This document shows positions 63,353 to 64,000 of a stretch of 64,000 nt of DNA, in pieces. The stretch spans positions 313,525 to 377,524 of the forward strand of contig NZ_KQ948428.1 in the NCBI RefSeq assembly GCF_001514065.1, in the 5' to 3' direction. Position numbers and translations under genes: made by a program. This stretch comes from Streptomyces antibioticus. GTDB lineage: Bacteria; Actinomycetota; Actinomycetes; Streptomycetales; Streptomycetaceae. Under the pieces are notes generated by a model. That model ran no database searches. It was not told the origin of the DNA and saw only the letters and a list, made by a program, of their open reading frames with translations. Positions within the stretch are counted from its first letter, which is position 1. Each line of letters starts with the position of its first letter.

Positions 63353-64000
63353 CTCCCCGAGCGGCAGCCCTGCCAACTCCCGTACGTCCCGGGCGAGATG
63401 AGCCTGATCGGCGTACCCGGCACAGGCCGCCGTCTCGGCGTACGGCACCCCGCGGCGGGCCAGCCGCAACGCCCGCTGGAGCCGCAGCACCCGCCCCAGC
63501 GTCTTGGGCCCGTACCCGAACGCGACGAGGCATCGGCGGTGCAACTGGCGGGCCCCGAGGCCGAGTCGATCGGCGGTGGCGGCGACGGGTCGCCCCGCGT
63601 CGAGGGCGTTCACGACCTCCCCCAGCAAGGGATCGGGAGCGTCGACGTCGGCTGCCAGCCCCAGCGCCGCCTCTTCGAGCCCGTGCGCGGGATCGGCGGC
63701 GGCGTTCACCCGTGCGGTGAGCTGCCGTACCCGGGCGGCGGGCCAGAGGTCGGCGAGTTCGACCCGCCGGTTGAGGACTTCAGGGGCGGGGACGCCGAGG
63801 AGGGTGGGCGCGGTACCGGGGAAGAAACGGACACCGGCCCAGGCACTGCGGTCACCCCCGGTGGCGTAGGCCTGTGTGTCGGGCCCGGCGACGAGCAGCC
63901 GCCCGTCGTGCCAGAGCAGATCCATGCAGCCGTCGGGGAGAACACGGCCAGGCTGAAGCGGGGAGGGTGTACTCATCCACACGACGGAGCCCGGAAGCCG
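63335..64000 (-). CDS. AraC-type regulator, N-terminus beyond the right edge
   Basis: The frame stays open to the window end, and the residues before the in-frame GTG at 63982 still read RLPGSVVW, the usual opening region of this family. So I treat the gene as cut rather than starting there. The N-terminal cupin-like DUF6597 domain has [25 protein letters not shown] and [17 protein letters not shown]. The C-terminal AraC HTH has [38 protein letters not shown] and [23 protein letters not shown]. It probably regulates the neighbouring VOC gene or a gene outside the window. The effector is unknown. Confidence 0.87.
   Translation of the reverse strand, partial: RLPGSVVWMSTPSPLQPGRVLPDGCMDLLWHDGRLLVAGPDTQAYATGGDRSAWAGVRFFPGTAPTLLGVPAPEVLNRRVELADLWPAARVRQLTARVNAAADPAHGLEEAALGLAADVDAPDPLLGEVVNALDAGRPVAATADRLGLGARQLHRRCLVAFGYGPKTLGRVLRLQRALRLARRGVPYAETAACAGYADQAHLARDVRELAGLPLGELLGRR

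Overview
The window reads as part of a Streptomyces chromosome, probably the accessory or less conserved part. Base composition is very GC-rich throughout, and many genes use GTG or TTG starts behind GGAGG-like ribosome sites. The content is typical of the genus: Tat-exported and lipoprotein enzymes, ROK and LacI sugar regulators, a sugar importer without its own ATPase, an AldO-type alditol oxidase, a PASTA-less membrane Ser/Thr kinase and secreted multidomain hydrolases. I saw no rRNA, tRNA, CRISPR array, transposase, integrase or phage module. Assignments come from reading the translations and from knowledge of protein families. No database search was run.

Layout. 1-9.8 kb: a cut secreted protein, a membrane-anchored XRE-type protein, a pyruvate oxidase-type ThDP enzyme, a PP2C-like protein with a heptad-repeat arm, and a very large secreted subtilase facing a LuxR-like regulator. 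9.9-15.1 kb: small membrane and redox genes, an alkylation-repair pair (Ada-AlkA fusion plus Ogt, overlapping by 4 bp) and an RsgA GTPase. 15.2-19.1 kb: a chimera joining sigma-like HTH, zinc anti-sigma, transmembrane and CBM2 parts, then a radical SAM enzyme with an unusual cysteine spacing and a PPOX-fold protein. 19.1-21.5 kb: a 2-hydroxyacid dehydrogenase divergent from alditol oxidase, with a LacI-type operator between them.

21.6-29.1 kb is a sugar-utilisation locus: ROK regulator, lipoprotein binding protein, two permeases and a GH2 beta-galactosidase. The ROK gene and the importer share an upstream sequence element. 29.2-31.9 kb is a three-gene ABC-2 exporter. 31.9-44.2 kb is mixed: a delta-60/DUF11/RTX-repeat secreted protein, an MFS pump with an ArsR-type repressor and two visible operators, a secreted sphingomyelinase-like phosphodiesterase, membrane proteins, a TetR regulator and a large LRV/HEAT-repeat protein.

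44.2-59.8 kb is the most coherent region, and I read it as a pectin (rhamnogalacturonan I) and arabinogalactan side-chain degradation locus. It holds a DUF2264 protein, a CE12-type rhamnogalacturonan acetylesterase broken by an apparent 1-base deletion, a PL4 rhamnogalacturonan lyase, a GH43 with CBM13, a second GH43 of arabinofuranosidase type, a cell-wall beta-strand-repeat protein, a GH127 beta-L-arabinofuranosidase, a type-B carboxylesterase and a LacI regulator. Two divergent promoters in the locus carry nearly the same 14-bp palindromic core (TGC-A/G-AGCGCTTTCT). A related AAGCGCTT site lies in front of the LacI gene. This suggests one regulon. GH127 instead carries a different LacI-type site, next to the remnant of a lost LacI-family gene.

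59.8-64 kb: a small six-cysteine secreted protein, a membrane Ser/Thr kinase, two VOC-fold proteins and an AraC-type regulator whose N-terminus runs off the right edge.
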